From: an uncultured Lachnospiraceae bacterium
GTDB taxonomy: Bacteria > Bacillota > Clostridia > Lachnospirales > Lachnospiraceae
Length of the DNA: 41,283 nucleotides
Direction of reading: 5' to 3'
Assembly: GCA_949502235.1 (NCBI GenBank)
Contig: CATBDC010000038.1
Coordinates: 1-41,283, forward strand
Part shown: piece after piece, positions 1-8,930 of the stretch
Numbering within the stretch: the stretch's first letter is position 1
Layout: each line of letters opens with the position of its first letter
Translations under genes and position numbers: made by a program
Notes under the pieces: generated by a model
Database searches by the model: none
Told to the model about the DNA's origin: nothing
Seen by the model: the letters and a program-made list of their open reading frames with translations, nothing else

Positions 1-435
1 CTTATGCAGAAATTTTGCCATTTTGCGTCAAAAAATATTTATAAGTGGCCTAAATCGATGACAGAGGAAATCCGTCGCCTGATCCATCCGGAAGAGACAA
101 AGGAAGAGGGGCCTTGCTGGCCGGAAATACTGGCGTCAGCCTACGCGTCTTTGGGCGACAGCTATGCGGAGGTGCTAAGGAAGGTACAGGAATGTACGGA
201 GGAATCCTATAAAGAGGTGTTTATTGTCGGCGGCGGGGCAAAAAATGCACATATTAACCAGCGCTGTGCCAACAAAATAAAAATGCCTGTGGCGACATGT
301 GATATGGAATGTTCTTCCGTAGGAAATGCGGTTGTTCAGATTGCGTATTTCCATCCGGAATATTCTTATGACCGCTTAAGAGAGATTATTACAGATTCCC
401 TGCAGGTAAAAACCTATTACCCGCAGAACATTTAA
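1..435 (+). CDS. Sugar kinase of the FGGY family, probably rhamnulokinase (3' part only)
   Basis: C-terminal part of a carbohydrate kinase; the frame is open to the first base, so the N-terminal half lies outside the window. The ATG at position 4 is internal, not a start. The glycine motif IVGGGAKNAHINQ followed by ANKIKMPV and a SSVGNAVVQ segment matches the end of the second actin-like ATPase domain of FGGY kinases, and the spacing fits rhamnulokinase best. Such enzymes phosphorylate a ketose in the cytoplasm before aldolase cleavage, which suits the class II aldolase gene about 100 nt downstream. Substrate (rhamnulose, fuculose, xylulose) cannot be settled from the C-terminus alone. Confidence 0.8.
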   Translation, partial: LMQKFCHFASKNIYKWPKSMTEEIRRLIHPEETKEEGPCWPEILASAYASLGDSYAEVLRKVQECTEESYKEVFIVGGGAKNAHINQRCANKIKMPVATCDMECSSVGNAVVQIAYFHPEYSYDRLREIITDSLQVKTYYPQNI

Positions 436-456
436 ACAATTGCGAGAGCATGAAAT

Positions 457-500
457 GCGGAGCAATCCGCGGCATCACAGGGGCAAAAACCTTTTGCCCC
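457..500 (+). other. Two small hairpins between kinase and aldolase genes
   Basis: The 101-nt gap holds two perfect stem-loops: GCGGA-gcaa-TCCGC at 457-470 and GGGGCAAAA-acc-TTTTGCCCC at 480-500. The second lacks a U-run after the stem, so it looks more like an mRNA-processing or stability hairpin than a full terminator. The RBS of the aldolase gene follows directly. Confidence 0.5.
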
Positions 501-536
501 CAACATTATAAAATGGCAAAAGGAGAAAAGAATAGT

Positions 537-1178
537 ATGGATTATAAAAAATATCTTGTTGAATGTGGAAAAAGAATGATAAATTCAGGGCTTACAGTGG
601 AAACATGGGGAAATATCAGTGTGCGCGACCCGGAGACTGGTCTCATTTATTTAACCCCGTCAGGCATGCAGTATGATATAATTGAGCCAGATGATATAAT
701 TGTCATGGACAAAGAGCTTCATACTGTAGAAGGAAACAGAAGGCCTACAATTGAATATGGGATGCATGTAGGTATTATGAACAAAAGGTCGGACGTGAAT
801 GCAGTTATACATACACATCCCATTGACTCGCAGGTATTTGCATGCCTTCACAGGGATATTCCCCCAGTGATTGATGAGGCGGCACAGCTTCTTGGGGGTA
901 CAGTAAGATGCGCAAAGTATGCGCTGCCTGGAACAGATGAGCTGGCTGACAATGTAATCGAGGCACTGGGAGACGGTGCGGCCTGCCTGATGGCAAATCA
1001 TGGGGCCGTATGTGCAGGAAAGGATATGGATACTGCATTTAAGGTATGCACCGTATTGGAAATGACAGCAAAGATATATCATAAGGCGCTTCTTATTGGT
1101 GAGCCAAAGGAGATTGACCAGGACAAGGTATTATTTATGAAGGACTTCGCAGCGAATCATTATGGTCAGGGGAAATAA
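537..1178 (+). CDS. Class II aldolase/adducin family protein (fuculose- or rhamnulose-phosphate aldolase type)
   Basis: 213-aa zinc-dependent class II aldolase. Visible family features: the N-terminal ETWGNISVRDP segment that binds substrate phosphate, an IHTHP motif with two zinc-ligand histidines near residue 94, and a MANHGAVC segment near 155 carrying the third. Length matches FucA/RhaD-type enzymes (about 210-270 aa). The ATG at 537 follows AAAGGAGAAAAG and is preferred over an upstream in-frame ATG at 450 that has no RBS and would add residues absent from the family. It follows the sugar kinase and precedes a DeoR regulator, the usual make-up of a deoxysugar degradation operon: kinase, then cleavage to DHAP plus lactaldehyde. 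Exact substrate is not determined. Confidence 0.85.
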   Translation: MDYKKYLVECGKRMINSGLTVETWGNISVRDPETGLIYLTPSGMQYDIIEPDDIIVMDKELHTVEGNRRPTIEYGMHVGIMNKRSDVNAVIHTHPIDSQVFACLHRDIPPVIDEAAQLLGGTVRCAKYALPGTDELADNVIEALGDGAACLMANHGAVCAGKDMDTAFKVCTVLEMTAKIYHKALLIGEPKEIDQDKVLFMKDFAANHYGQGK

Positions 1179-1222
1179 AGGCGCCGGATATCTTATAAAG
1201 GATGAATGGAGAGCCTGCCTAT

Positions 1223-2095
1223 ATGAAAGAGATGAAAGAACTTCCTTACACCAGACAGCAGAAAATTTTGGAACAGCTTAATAGAAATGACTGTGTAAAA
1301 ATCGAGCAGCTTGCGAAGGATTTTAATGTTTCCAACATGACAATATACCGGGATATCCTTCAGCTGGAAAAATCCGGCGATGCCCTTAGAGTATACGGCG
1401 GCGTAAAAGCGGCAAACAAGGCGGCCCCGGGCACAGACGGAGAAACCAGGGTGCCGCATAACACAATTCCATCTGTGCTGAAGCCCTACTGTGATTCCAC
1501 GATAGAGGAACGGTTTCACCGGCAGATGGAAGAAAAGCGGGCAATAGCAAAAGTGGCGGCCAGCTACGTAAAGGACGGAGATGTGATTGCCATTGATCCC
1601 AGCACCACCACGCTCCATATGTGCTCTTATCTGCTAAACCGGAAAATTACAGTCGTTACTACCAGCATGAGTGTTGCGCTTCAGCTTACATCGTCCAAAT
1701 TTATAGATGTGATTCTGTGCGGGGGAGTAGTAAGAAAAAGCGCCCTTTCTATCGTTGGCTCCCTTCTTCCAAGCGTTTTAAAGCAGATCAGGATAAATAA
1801 ATGCTTTTTATCCTCTCACGGCTTTACCTTTGAGCACGGACTTACGGACATGACAATGGAGGAATGTGACGCGAAAAAGCAGCTTCTTAACCGATCCAAT
1901 GAGGTATATGTCCTGATTGACCATACGAAGATCAATCAGTATTCTTCCTTTGTCGTGTGCGATGTGGAGGATATGACCCGGATTATTACAGACTCCGCCA
2001 CACAGAAAATCAAGGAGAAGAAGGAAATTATGCAGAAATGCATAGAGGCAGGATGCAAGGTGACCTATGCCAAAGACAGGATGGGGACAGGGTAA
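1223..2095 (+). CDS. DeoR/GlpR family transcriptional regulator
   Basis: 290-aa repressor-type regulator. An N-terminal winged helix-turn-helix (RQQKILEQL, then IEQLAKDFNVSNMTIYRDI and a VYGGV tail) is followed by a DeoR C-terminal sensor domain with the AIDPSTTTLHM phosphosugar-binding segment near residue 120. ATG 1223 has GGAGAG nine bases upstream; the ATG at 1202 has no usable spacing. It probably senses a sugar phosphate made by the neighbouring kinase/aldolase pathway. Odd point: the last codons and the TAA lie inside the left arm of a large palindromic repeat (2081-2160), so the tail ending MGTG is encoded by repeat sequence and may differ from orthologues. Confidence 0.85.
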   Translation: MKEMKELPYTRQQKILEQLNRNDCVKIEQLAKDFNVSNMTIYRDILQLEKSGDALRVYGGVKAANKAAPGTDGETRVPHNTIPSVLKPYCDSTIEERFHRQMEEKRAIAKVAASYVKDGDVIAIDPSTTTLHMCSYLLNRKITVVTTSMSVALQLTSSKFIDVILCGGVVRKSALSIVGSLLPSVLKQIRINKCFLSSHGFTFEHGLTDMTMEECDAKKQLLNRSNEVYVLIDHTKINQYSSFVVCDVEDMTRIITDSATQKIKEKKEIMQKCIEAGCKVTYAKDRMGTG

Positions 2096-2160
2096 ACCGA
2101 ATCTGGGACGGGGTAAAATGAATTTTACCCCGTCCCAGACTCAGTTTACCCTGTCCCCAT
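2081..2160. repeat. REP/MITE-like palindrome, copy A (39-bp arms)
   Basis: Arms 2081-2119 and 2122-2160 are reverse complements except at two positions, with a 2-base centre. The arms carry GGGGACAGGGTAAA and GGGACGGGGTAAAAT motifs that recur near 8865 and 32287. It overlaps the end of the DeoR gene and would fold into a long RNA hairpin, so it can act as a terminator. Family membership with RAYT-type REP elements is an inference; no transposase gene is in the window. Confidence 0.75.
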
Positions 2161-2235
2161 GTTATGGAATTTTAATGAACATCATATTTTTTGGATATAC
2201 TATCTTTATTTATGAAGGATGGAGGAACTAAAAAT

Positions 2236-4245
2236 ATGTCAAATCATTTAAAATATGAAAAATCACCGTATCTGCTTCAGCACAAGGAAAATCCTGTCAA
2301 CTGGTATCCATGGTGCGCCGAGGCTTTTAAGAGGGCACAGAAGGAGGATAAGCCCATTTTCCTAAGTATTGGTTATTCCACCTGCCACTGGTGCCATGTC
2401 ATGGCCCATGAATCCTTTGAGGATGAGGAGACAGCAGAGATTCTCAATAAAAGCTATATCTGCATTAAGGTGGACCGGGAGGAGCGCCCGGACATTGATG
2501 CAGTATACATGTCAGTCTGCCAGCTGATGACAGGCTCCGGGGGATGGCCCCTTACGGTTATCATGACCCCGCAGCAGAAGCCCTTTTTTGCCGGAACCTA
2601 TTTCCCGAAGAGGAGGAGATACGGGCAGGAAGGGCTTATAGAGATTTTGGAGAGGATAAAAGAGCTGTGGGAAAACCAGAGAGAACGATTGTTAGATGCA
2701 GGAGAGGAGATTGCAGAGGCAGTCACACAGGATAATTCTGGCTTTTCCTGTGAGAAAGACATGTTAGACCCAGAGCTTCTCCATGAAACATTTCACCAGC
2801 TTAGCAGGCAGTTTGACAGGGAATGGGGAGGCTTTGGAAGGGCTCCCAAATTTCCCATGCCTCATCAGCTGTTGTTTCTTATGCGTTATTCTTTTTCAGA
2901 GGCAGTGCCGCGGGCCCTTGAAATGGCAGAGAAAACCCTGGATTCCATGGCCCGGGGCGGGATCTATGACCATATCGGCGGCGGATTTTCCCGCTATTCC
3001 ACAGATGAAAGGTGGCTTGTACCACATTTTGAGAAAATGCTGTATGACAATGCACTTTTGATTCTTGCTTATTTAAATGCCTTTCAGGCTGCCCGGAACA
3101 GGGAATACGCAGAGATTGCAAAGAACACGGCAGATTATATTTTAAGAGAGCTTCGGGATGAAAGGGGTGGATTTTACTGCGGGCAGGATGCAGACAGCAA
3201 TGGTGTGGAGGGGAAATATTATGTATTCACGCCGGAAGAGATAAAGCAGGTTCTGGGAGAAAAAGACGGAACAGAATTTTGTGTTTTATATGGAATCACC
3301 AGGGAAGGGAATTTTGAGAGAAAAAATATACCAAACCGGATCGGACATACAAAGATACAGGAGTGGAGTCCGGAAGATATGCGTATCCAGAAGCTTTACA
3401 GATATCGCCTGGAGCGTACCAGGCTTCATAAGGATACAAAAATCCTGCTGTCCTGGAACGCATGGACTGTGATTGCGCTTTTGTGGACTGGGCAGCTTCT
3501 CGGGGACAGAAGATATGTGTCAGCTGCCATTAAGGCGGAGCAGTTTCTCCGGAACTATATGACAGATGAGAAGGGCCGTCTGTATCTTAGGTACTGTGAC
3601 GGAGAGGCGGCCCATGCGGGACAGCTTTCCGATTATGCGGTTTATGCACTGGCTCTGCTTGAGCTGTACAGGGGCACCTTTAAAGTAGAATATTTAAAAG
3701 AGGCGATCCTTCGGGCGGGACAGATGCAGGAATATTTTGAGGACAAAGAAAGCGGAGGGTATTTCATTACCGCTTCTGACGCAGAGGCTCTTCTTACGAG
3801 GCCGAAGGAGGTGTATGACGGCGCAATTCCGTCAGGCAATTCCGTGGCTTTGGCGGTGCTCTGCAAGGTCGCGGCTCTAACCGGGGAGAAAAAATGGCAG
3901 GAGGCAGCGGACAGGCAGATAAGTTTCCTGGCAAATGCGGCCCGGGAGTATCCGTCCGGGCACTGTTTTTCACTGTTTACCTTTGCAGGCGTTCTGTATC
4001 CCCATAAAGAGCTTATTTGCGCCGTAAGAGACGGATTGCCGGGGGAGCTTGCGCAGTATTTAAGAAAAACGCTGGTCTATGGACTGAATGTGCTGGTAAA
4101 GACCGCAGATAATGAAAAAGAGCTTGCCAAATGCGCGCCTTATACAAAAGAATATCCGGTTCCGGAGAGCGGGGCGGTATATTATCTTTGTAAAAATGGG
4201 GCCTGTATGGCGCCGGTGACGGAGTTTGGGGAATTGGAATTATAA
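2236..4245 (+). CDS. Thioredoxin-domain protein of the YyaL/SSP411 (DUF255) family
   Basis: 669-aa protein. The N-terminal DUF255 thioredoxin-like domain carries the typical start ([17 protein letters not shown]) and a CHWC active-site-like motif near residue 55, followed by DREERPDI and GGWPLTV. The remainder is an alpha/alpha-barrel glycosidase-like region ([23 protein letters not shown]). Start ATG 2236 follows GGAGGAACTAAAA; the ORF could open 15 codons earlier but without an RBS. Length fits the family (about 650-700 aa). The family is widespread and cytoplasmic, and its biochemical role is not established. It stands alone between two repeat elements. Confidence 0.9.
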   Translation: MSNHLKYEKSPYLLQHKENPVNWYPWCAEAFKRAQKEDKPIFLSIGYSTCHWCHVMAHESFEDEETAEILNKSYICIKVDREERPDIDAVYMSVCQLMTGSGGWPLTVIMTPQQKPFFAGTYFPKRRRYGQEGLIEILERIKELWENQRERLLDAGEEIAEAVTQDNSGFSCEKDMLDPELLHETFHQLSRQFDREWGGFGRAPKFPMPHQLLFLMRYSFSEAVPRALEMAEKTLDSMARGGIYDHIGGGFSRYSTDERWLVPHFEKMLYDNALLILAYLNAFQAARNREYAEIAKNTADYILRELRDERGGFYCGQDADSNGVEGKYYVFTPEEIKQVLGEKDGTEFCVLYGITREGNFERKNIPNRIGHTKIQEWSPEDMRIQKLYRYRLERTRLHKDTKILLSWNAWTVIALLWTGQLLGDRRYVSAAIKAEQFLRNYMTDEKGRLYLRYCDGEAAHAGQLSDYAVYALALLELYRGTFKVEYLKEAILRAGQMQEYFEDKESGGYFITASDAEALLTRPKEVYDGAIPSGNSVALAVLCKVAALTGEKKWQEAADRQISFLANAAREYPSGHCFSLFTFAGVLYPHKELICAVRDGLPGELAQYLRKTLVYGLNVLVKTADNEKELAKCAPYTKEYPVPESGAVYYLCKNGACMAPVTEFGELEL

Positions 4246-4255
4246 GTCGGATGCC

Positions 4256-4387
4256 GTTACTGTTCACAGGTCTGCGCATTTACTGCGCAGACTGTAAGAA
4301 AGTGATTCAGGTGTGAGCAAATCCCATTGCCGAAGGCAATTCTAAATGGATTTGCGAAGGTTACTGTGAACGGGAGTGAACAGTAAC
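4256..4387. repeat. Structured intergenic repeat with nested hairpins
   Basis: GTTACTGTTCAC (4256-4267) is an exact inverted copy of GTGAACAGTAAC (4376-4387) and encloses further stems: GTCTGCGCA/TGCGCAGAC (4270-4278/4284-4292), CAAATCC/GGATTTG (4318-4324/4348-4354) with inner TTGCC/GGCAA, and GTTACTGT/ACAGTAAC (4360-4367/4380-4387). A related core, TGTGAAC followed by ACAGTAAC, occurs at 27545-27566. It fills the gap after the YyaL-type gene; there is no coding potential. It looks like a dispersed palindromic repeat and may end transcription. Confidence 0.65.
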
Positions 4388-4478
4388 AAAGTAACAATTA
4401 TAAAAAGGGGAGGGTTGGACATTTGTGCCATTTGGCTTTATAATATTTTATAAAGATGTGGTGGAGGAAGCAGCCCAT

Positions 4479-5560
4479 ATGAGAAAAAAATTCAATGTTA
4501 CAGGCCTGTGTATACCAGACAGGCATTATATGGTGGATACTACGGATATGATTGACCAGATCATCAGTGAGTACGTGGAACAGGGAGAATATTTTACAAT
4601 CAACCGCGCCCGTCAGTTTGGGAAAACAACGACACTGGAGCTTCTATACCAGAAGCTTAAGAGAAAATACATTGTGATTGATATAAGCTTTGAGGCTGCG
4701 GATGAATATTTCCAGTCCCTGGGGTCATTTGCCAGGGGAATCATCATGGATATATCAGAGCGTCTGGAAGACCAGGGAGTGCCGGAGGCTCTGCGTAAAG
4801 AGTGGGGAGAGCCAGTTTCAGAAGAATTTCCGTTAAGGGATTTTGGGAAAAAGATTACGGCTCTTTGCAGCAAAAGCGGCAGAGAAGTGATTTTGACAGT
4901 TGATGAAGTGGATAAAAATGCGGATAATCAAATTTTCCTGTCATTTTTAGGCCTGTTAAGAGAGAAATATTTGAAACAGAAAAGCGGGAGAGATCATACT
5001 TTTAAGTCGGTAATTCTGGCAGGCGTATATGATATTAAAAATCTGAAATTAAAACTGAAACCAGGCTGTATAATTATTATCTGACAAAGGACATGTTAGA
5101 AAGCAGCACCTATGCAGCATCCATGCAGATAAAAAATCAATTTGTCCATGGAAATGTCCTGGATATGGAACTGGTTCTACGGAAATTTGTAGAACATTTT
5201 ACAGATATTTATGCAGACAGCAGTGACAAATTTATAGAGGAAAATGGACGCCGTCTGTTTCTTTTGTATTTAAAGCCGGTTATTAACGGAATTGGAAATT
5301 TTTATATAGAATCCAGAACAAGAAGCATGGGGCGTACAGATGTCATCGTGGATTATCTGGGGCAGCAGTATGTGATAGAAATGAAAATCTACCATGGCAG
5401 CGAATACAACCAGCGCGGTGAAAGCCAGCTTATAGGGTATCTGGACGACTATTACCTTCAAAAAGGATATATGCTAAGCTTCAATTTTAATAAAAAGAAA
5501 CAAGCCGGAGTCCGAGAGGTTATACTGGGAGATAAGATATTGATCGAAGCAATTGTATAA
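4479..5560 (+). pseudogene. AAA-ATPase-like / PD-(D/E)XK nuclease-fold protein, disrupted by internal deletion
   Basis: Broken paralogue of the gene at 5597. The first frame (4479-5084) encodes the N-terminal AAA-ATPase-like domain (MRKKFNVTGLCIPDRHYM, Walker-A-like NRARQFGKTT, Walker-B-like ILTVDEVDK) and runs to VILAGVYDIKNLK. Near 5063-5066 the sequence jumps to the stretch matching the intact copy from 6698, losing about 502 nt and shifting the frame. The C-terminal frame resumes as LYNYYLTKDM at 5066 and carries the intact nuclease-like end (SMGRTDVIVDY, IEMKI). The lost part is the middle helical region. GGAGGA ten bases before ATG 4479 supports the start. Two truncated products could still be made, but a functional full protein cannot. 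Confidence 0.85.
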
Positions 5561-5596
5561 GAAGGTTATAAAAATATGGTGGAGGAAGCAGCCCGT

Positions 5597-7195
5597 ATGA
5601 GAAAAAAATTCAATGTTACAGGCCTGTGTATACCGGACAGGCATTATATGGCAGACATATCAAAAAGCCTGGAAGAGATGAAGAGATATGTCGATGAAGG
5701 TGATTATTTTACTGTTAACCGTGCCAGGCAGTATGGTAAGACGACGATGCTGAATGCACTGAAAAGAAGGATAGAGGATGAATATACGGTTTTTCTGATA
5801 AGCTTTGAGGGAATGGAAGAAGAGGTTTTTGCAGACACAGGTTCATTCTGTTTACGTCTGGTAGGGCTGCTCTATGACACAGTGGAGTTTAAAGAAGTGG
5901 CCGGAATACCGGAAGACATCAGGGAAGAAATGTGCCGGATAAGCAGCGGAAATTCTGGGAAGATGAATTTTCGTCTGCTGACAAATCTTCTGCTGCGAAT
6001 ATGCCAGCGGGCAGACAGACCTGTGGTACTCATGATCGATGAGGTGGATCAGTCTGGAAATTACCAGGTATTTACAACATTTCTTGGCGTATTAAGAGAT
6101 ATGTATTTAAAAAGGGATACAAGACCGGCATTTCAGTCAGTAATTCTCGCAGGGGTATACGATATCAAAAACCTGAAAGAGAAAATCAGGCCACAGAAGG
6201 AAGGAGCTTCGGACAGCCCATGGAACATTGCGGCAGAATTTGAAGTGGATATGAGCCTTTCTGCAGAGAGCATTGCATATATGCTGCAAATGTATGAGGC
6301 CGACCATCATACGGGAATGGAAGTGGAGAGCATTGCCCAGATGATTTATGATTATACATCAGGATATCCGTTTCTTGTTTCAAAAATCTGTAAGATTGTA
6401 GATGAAGCGGTTGTGGGAAATGACCGTTCTCTGGGAAAAACCAATGCCTGGACAGCAGAGGGGCTGCAGGCAGCAATCCGCAAACTTTTGGCAGAAAGAA
6501 ATACACTTTTTGAATCAATGTCGGGAAAGGTTGACAGCTTTCCTGAACTGGAACGCATGTTGTATACATTGTTATTTGTGGGAAAGGATATTCCGTATAA
6601 TGCAGATAATCAGGCGATTACAACGGCATCAATGTTTGGGTTTGTGAAAAACAGAGACGGGAATGTAGTGTTAGCTAACAGAATATTTGAGATGCGCCTT
6701 TATAACAGATTTTTATCTGTGGAAGAAATGCGGGAAAGTGAGATATACAAGGCATCTCTTTGCGATAAAAACCAGTTTGTGATTGGCGGCCGTCTGAATA
6801 TGCGGCTGGTACTGGAAAAATTTGTGCGGCATTTTAATGATTTATATGCAGGCAGCGAAGAGAAATTTATTGAAGAATCCGGAAGGAAACTATTCTTGCT
6901 CTATCTGCGTCCGATTATTAATGGAACCGGAAACTATTATATTGAGTCCCGCACAAGAAGTATGGGTCGTACAGATGTAATTGTAGATTACAGAGGAGAA
7001 CGCTATATTACGGAAATGAAGATTTGGAGGGAAAAGGAATATAATAATCGAGGCGAAAAACAGATTGTCGGATATCTGGAAGATTATCACCAGAAGACGG
7101 GATATATGTTAAGCTTTTGCTTTAATAAAAATAAAAAGACTGGCGTACAGGAGATTGTAATAGGGGACAAGATGGTAATTGAAGCAATTGTATAA
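5597..7195 (+). CDS. AAA-ATPase-like protein with C-terminal PD-(D/E)XK nuclease-like domain
   Basis: 532-aa intact member of the AAA-ATPase_like plus PDDEXK_9 architecture. N-terminal signature MRKKFNVTGLCIPDRHYMA, Walker-A-like NRARQYGKTT near residue 42 (degenerate, lacking the usual GxxxxGK), Walker B VVLMIDEVDQ near 150, a middle helical region, and a C-terminal nuclease fold with GRTDVIVDY and EMKIW as the D and ExK elements. GGAGGA at 5581-5586 sits 10 nt before ATG 5597; an ATG at 5576 is in frame but has no RBS. It lies 36 nt after the disrupted tandem copy, and the two starts are nearly identical in DNA, so this is a recent duplication. The family is expanded in gut bacteria. Its function is unknown; a defence or mobile-element role is only a guess. 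Confidence 0.8.
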   Translation: MRKKFNVTGLCIPDRHYMADISKSLEEMKRYVDEGDYFTVNRARQYGKTTMLNALKRRIEDEYTVFLISFEGMEEEVFADTGSFCLRLVGLLYDTVEFKEVAGIPEDIREEMCRISSGNSGKMNFRLLTNLLLRICQRADRPVVLMIDEVDQSGNYQVFTTFLGVLRDMYLKRDTRPAFQSVILAGVYDIKNLKEKIRPQKEGASDSPWNIAAEFEVDMSLSAESIAYMLQMYEADHHTGMEVESIAQMIYDYTSGYPFLVSKICKIVDEAVVGNDRSLGKTNAWTAEGLQAAIRKLLAERNTLFESMSGKVDSFPELERMLYTLLFVGKDIPYNADNQAITTASMFGFVKNRDGNVVLANRIFEMRLYNRFLSVEEMRESEIYKASLCDKNQFVIGGRLNMRLVLEKFVRHFNDLYAGSEEKFIEESGRKLFLLYLRPIINGTGNYYIESRTRSMGRTDVIVDYRGERYITEMKIWREKEYNNRGEKQIVGYLEDYHQKTGYMLSFCFNKNKKTGVQEIVIGDKMVIEAIV

Positions 7196-7279
7196 GGTTG
7201 AAATGGTATGATTCTCCTCAAAACGGGAAAGCTTAATACTGCTAACAGTGATAAAGACAGTGTACAGGAGAACAAATAT

Positions 7280-8809
7280 ATGAAAGCCTCTGATTGGAAA
7301 AAGGATTATGAAGAATTTGAAAAGGTAACCAGGCAGTTTTACGAGGGAGAAATATCCGTCCCGCAGTACAAAGGGCTTTCCGGTGCCTTTGGCAGCTATG
7401 CCCAGAGAGGCGGCAGGTCTCACATGCTAAGGCTTCGGTTTCCCGGCGGATGTGTGAATAAGGCCCAGCTTAAATTCATTGCAGACAGCATCGAAAAATA
7501 TAAGATAGATAAGGTGCATTTCACTACATGCCAGACGGTGCAGCTTCATAATCTAAGCGCAGATGCAGTATGTGAACTTGCGGTGTCAGCCCTTGACTAT
7601 GGAATTGTAACAAGAGGCGGAGGCGGCGATTTTCCCAGAAATGTGATGGCTTCTCCCTTATCCGGCGTGGAGCAGGGAGAATATTTTGATGTGATGCCCT
7701 ATGCTAAGGCGGTGTCATCTTATTTGATGGAGCTTATTAAAACAGTAAAGCTTCCAAGAAAGCTTAAGGTATGCTTCTCTAATTCACCGAAGAATGAAAC
7801 TCATGCTACCTTCCGGGATCTGGGCTTTATGGCGGGAAAGGACGGAACCTTCGATGTTTACAGCGCCGGAGGACTGGGAAATCATCCGAAGATGGGCGTT
7901 CTTGTGGCAGAAGGGGCAAAGGCTGGCCAGGTACTTTATTATGTCAAGGCCATGGTGAAAATGTTTGTTGCATATGGAAATTTTGAAAACCGGGCAAAGG
8001 CAAGAACACGCTACATGCAGGATGTGTTAGGGGAAAAATACAGGGACTGCTTTTTAGAAAAGCTTGAGGAGGCCCTTGAGGAGGAAGCTTTGACACTTCC
8101 GGATGCCGCCTATTTTGTTACAAAGGGAGGAGACGGAAGTACCACAGAACATGTCCGGGCCATACCCCAGAAGCAGGAAGGACTGTATGCAGTATCGTGG
8201 CACCCCGCCGGAGGCTGTCCGGCGCCGGAGAAATTCGGTGAGCTTTACCGCGCTATGAAGGATATGGAAGGAACAGAGCTTCGGATCGCGCCGGATGAGA
8301 CAGTCTATGTCATTAACTGTACCGGAAAAGAGGCGAAGCGGATCTTAGACATTACCAGCGGTAGGGCGGAAAATGTATTTGAAGCATCCGTTGCCTGTAT
8401 CGGGGCATCTATATGTCAGATCGGGCTGCGGGACTCCCAGAAGCTTTTAAAGGAGCTTCTTGAAGCATCAAAAGAGTGGAAGTTTAAGGACGGCGTGCTG
8501 CCCCAGATTCATATATCGGGCTGCCCGTCATCCTGCGGAACCCACCAGATAGGGAGAATCGGTTTCCGTGGCGGCGTGAAAAGAGCTGACGGAAAGCCGC
8601 AGCCTGCATTTATCCTTACAGTTAACGGGAATGAGGAAGAAGGAAAAGAACGCTTTGGGGAGCAGATAGGAGCCATTCTTGAGACAGATATTCCCGTATT
8701 TTTAAGAGAGCTGGGAGAAGAGATAGAAGAGGCAGGACTTACTTTTGAAGAGTGGTATGAAGGGCATGAAGAAAGATTCCGGGAGATAGCGGGGGCGTAT
8801 GTCAGCTAG
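7280..8809 (+). CDS. Nitrite/sulfite reductase family protein (siroheme, 4Fe-4S)
   Basis: 509-aa hemoprotein-type reductase. An N-terminal ferredoxin-like half (LRLRFPGGCVNKAQL, HFTTCQTVQLHN, RGGGGDFPRNVMASPL) precedes a C-terminal siroheme/4Fe-4S half with the cluster motif CIGASIC (CX5C) near residue 375 and GCPSSCGTHQ (CX3C) near 415. These cysteines coordinate the coupled cluster-siroheme centre that performs six-electron reduction of sulfite or nitrite. ATG 7280 follows ACAGGAGAAC; the ORF opens further upstream at 7208 without an RBS. No electron-transfer partner or siroheme synthesis gene lies beside it, so substrate and role (assimilatory or detoxifying) stay open. It ends before repeat copy B. 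Confidence 0.85.
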   Translation: MKASDWKKDYEEFEKVTRQFYEGEISVPQYKGLSGAFGSYAQRGGRSHMLRLRFPGGCVNKAQLKFIADSIEKYKIDKVHFTTCQTVQLHNLSADAVCELAVSALDYGIVTRGGGGDFPRNVMASPLSGVEQGEYFDVMPYAKAVSSYLMELIKTVKLPRKLKVCFSNSPKNETHATFRDLGFMAGKDGTFDVYSAGGLGNHPKMGVLVAEGAKAGQVLYYVKAMVKMFVAYGNFENRAKARTRYMQDVLGEKYRDCFLEKLEEALEEEALTLPDAAYFVTKGGDGSTTEHVRAIPQKQEGLYAVSWHPAGGCPAPEKFGELYRAMKDMEGTELRIAPDETVYVINCTGKEAKRILDITSGRAENVFEASVACIGASICQIGLRDSQKLLKELLEASKEWKFKDGVLPQIHISGCPSSCGTHQIGRIGFRGGVKRADGKPQPAFILTVNGNEEEGKERFGEQIGAILETDIPVFLRELGEEIEEAGLTFEEWYEGHEERFREIAGAYVS

Positions 8810-8864
8810 TTATTCACCGCTATTTCCGCAATGCTGCACTAGGGGATATACCAGAATTGGAAAA

Positions 8865-8924
8865 TTGGGGACAGGGTAAATTGAATCTGGGACGGGGTAT
8901 TTCTTAGAAATACCCCGTCCCCAA
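8865..8924. repeat. REP/MITE-like palindrome, copy B, also a convergent terminator
   Basis: Begins TTGGGGACAGGGTAAA like copy A, then forms a hairpin GGGACGGGGTATTTC-tta-GAAATACCCCGTCCC (8889-8903/8907-8921). The right outer arm is missing, so the copy is truncated. It sits between the converging reductase and HAD genes, where the hairpin can stop both transcripts. Confidence 0.7.
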
Positions 8925-8930
8925 CTTATA

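Noticed and set aside
660-1082. Long minus-strand frames inside the aldolase, YyaL-type, prd and ribosomal genes
   Set aside because: They are shadows of well-supported genes, lack ribosome binding sites and show no recognisable family features.
5066-5092. TGA at 5082-5084 in the first AAA-ATPase-like copy as a further selenocysteine codon
   Set aside because: The matching downstream sequence is in another frame and about 502 nt of the homologous gene are missing, so this is a deletion frameshift.
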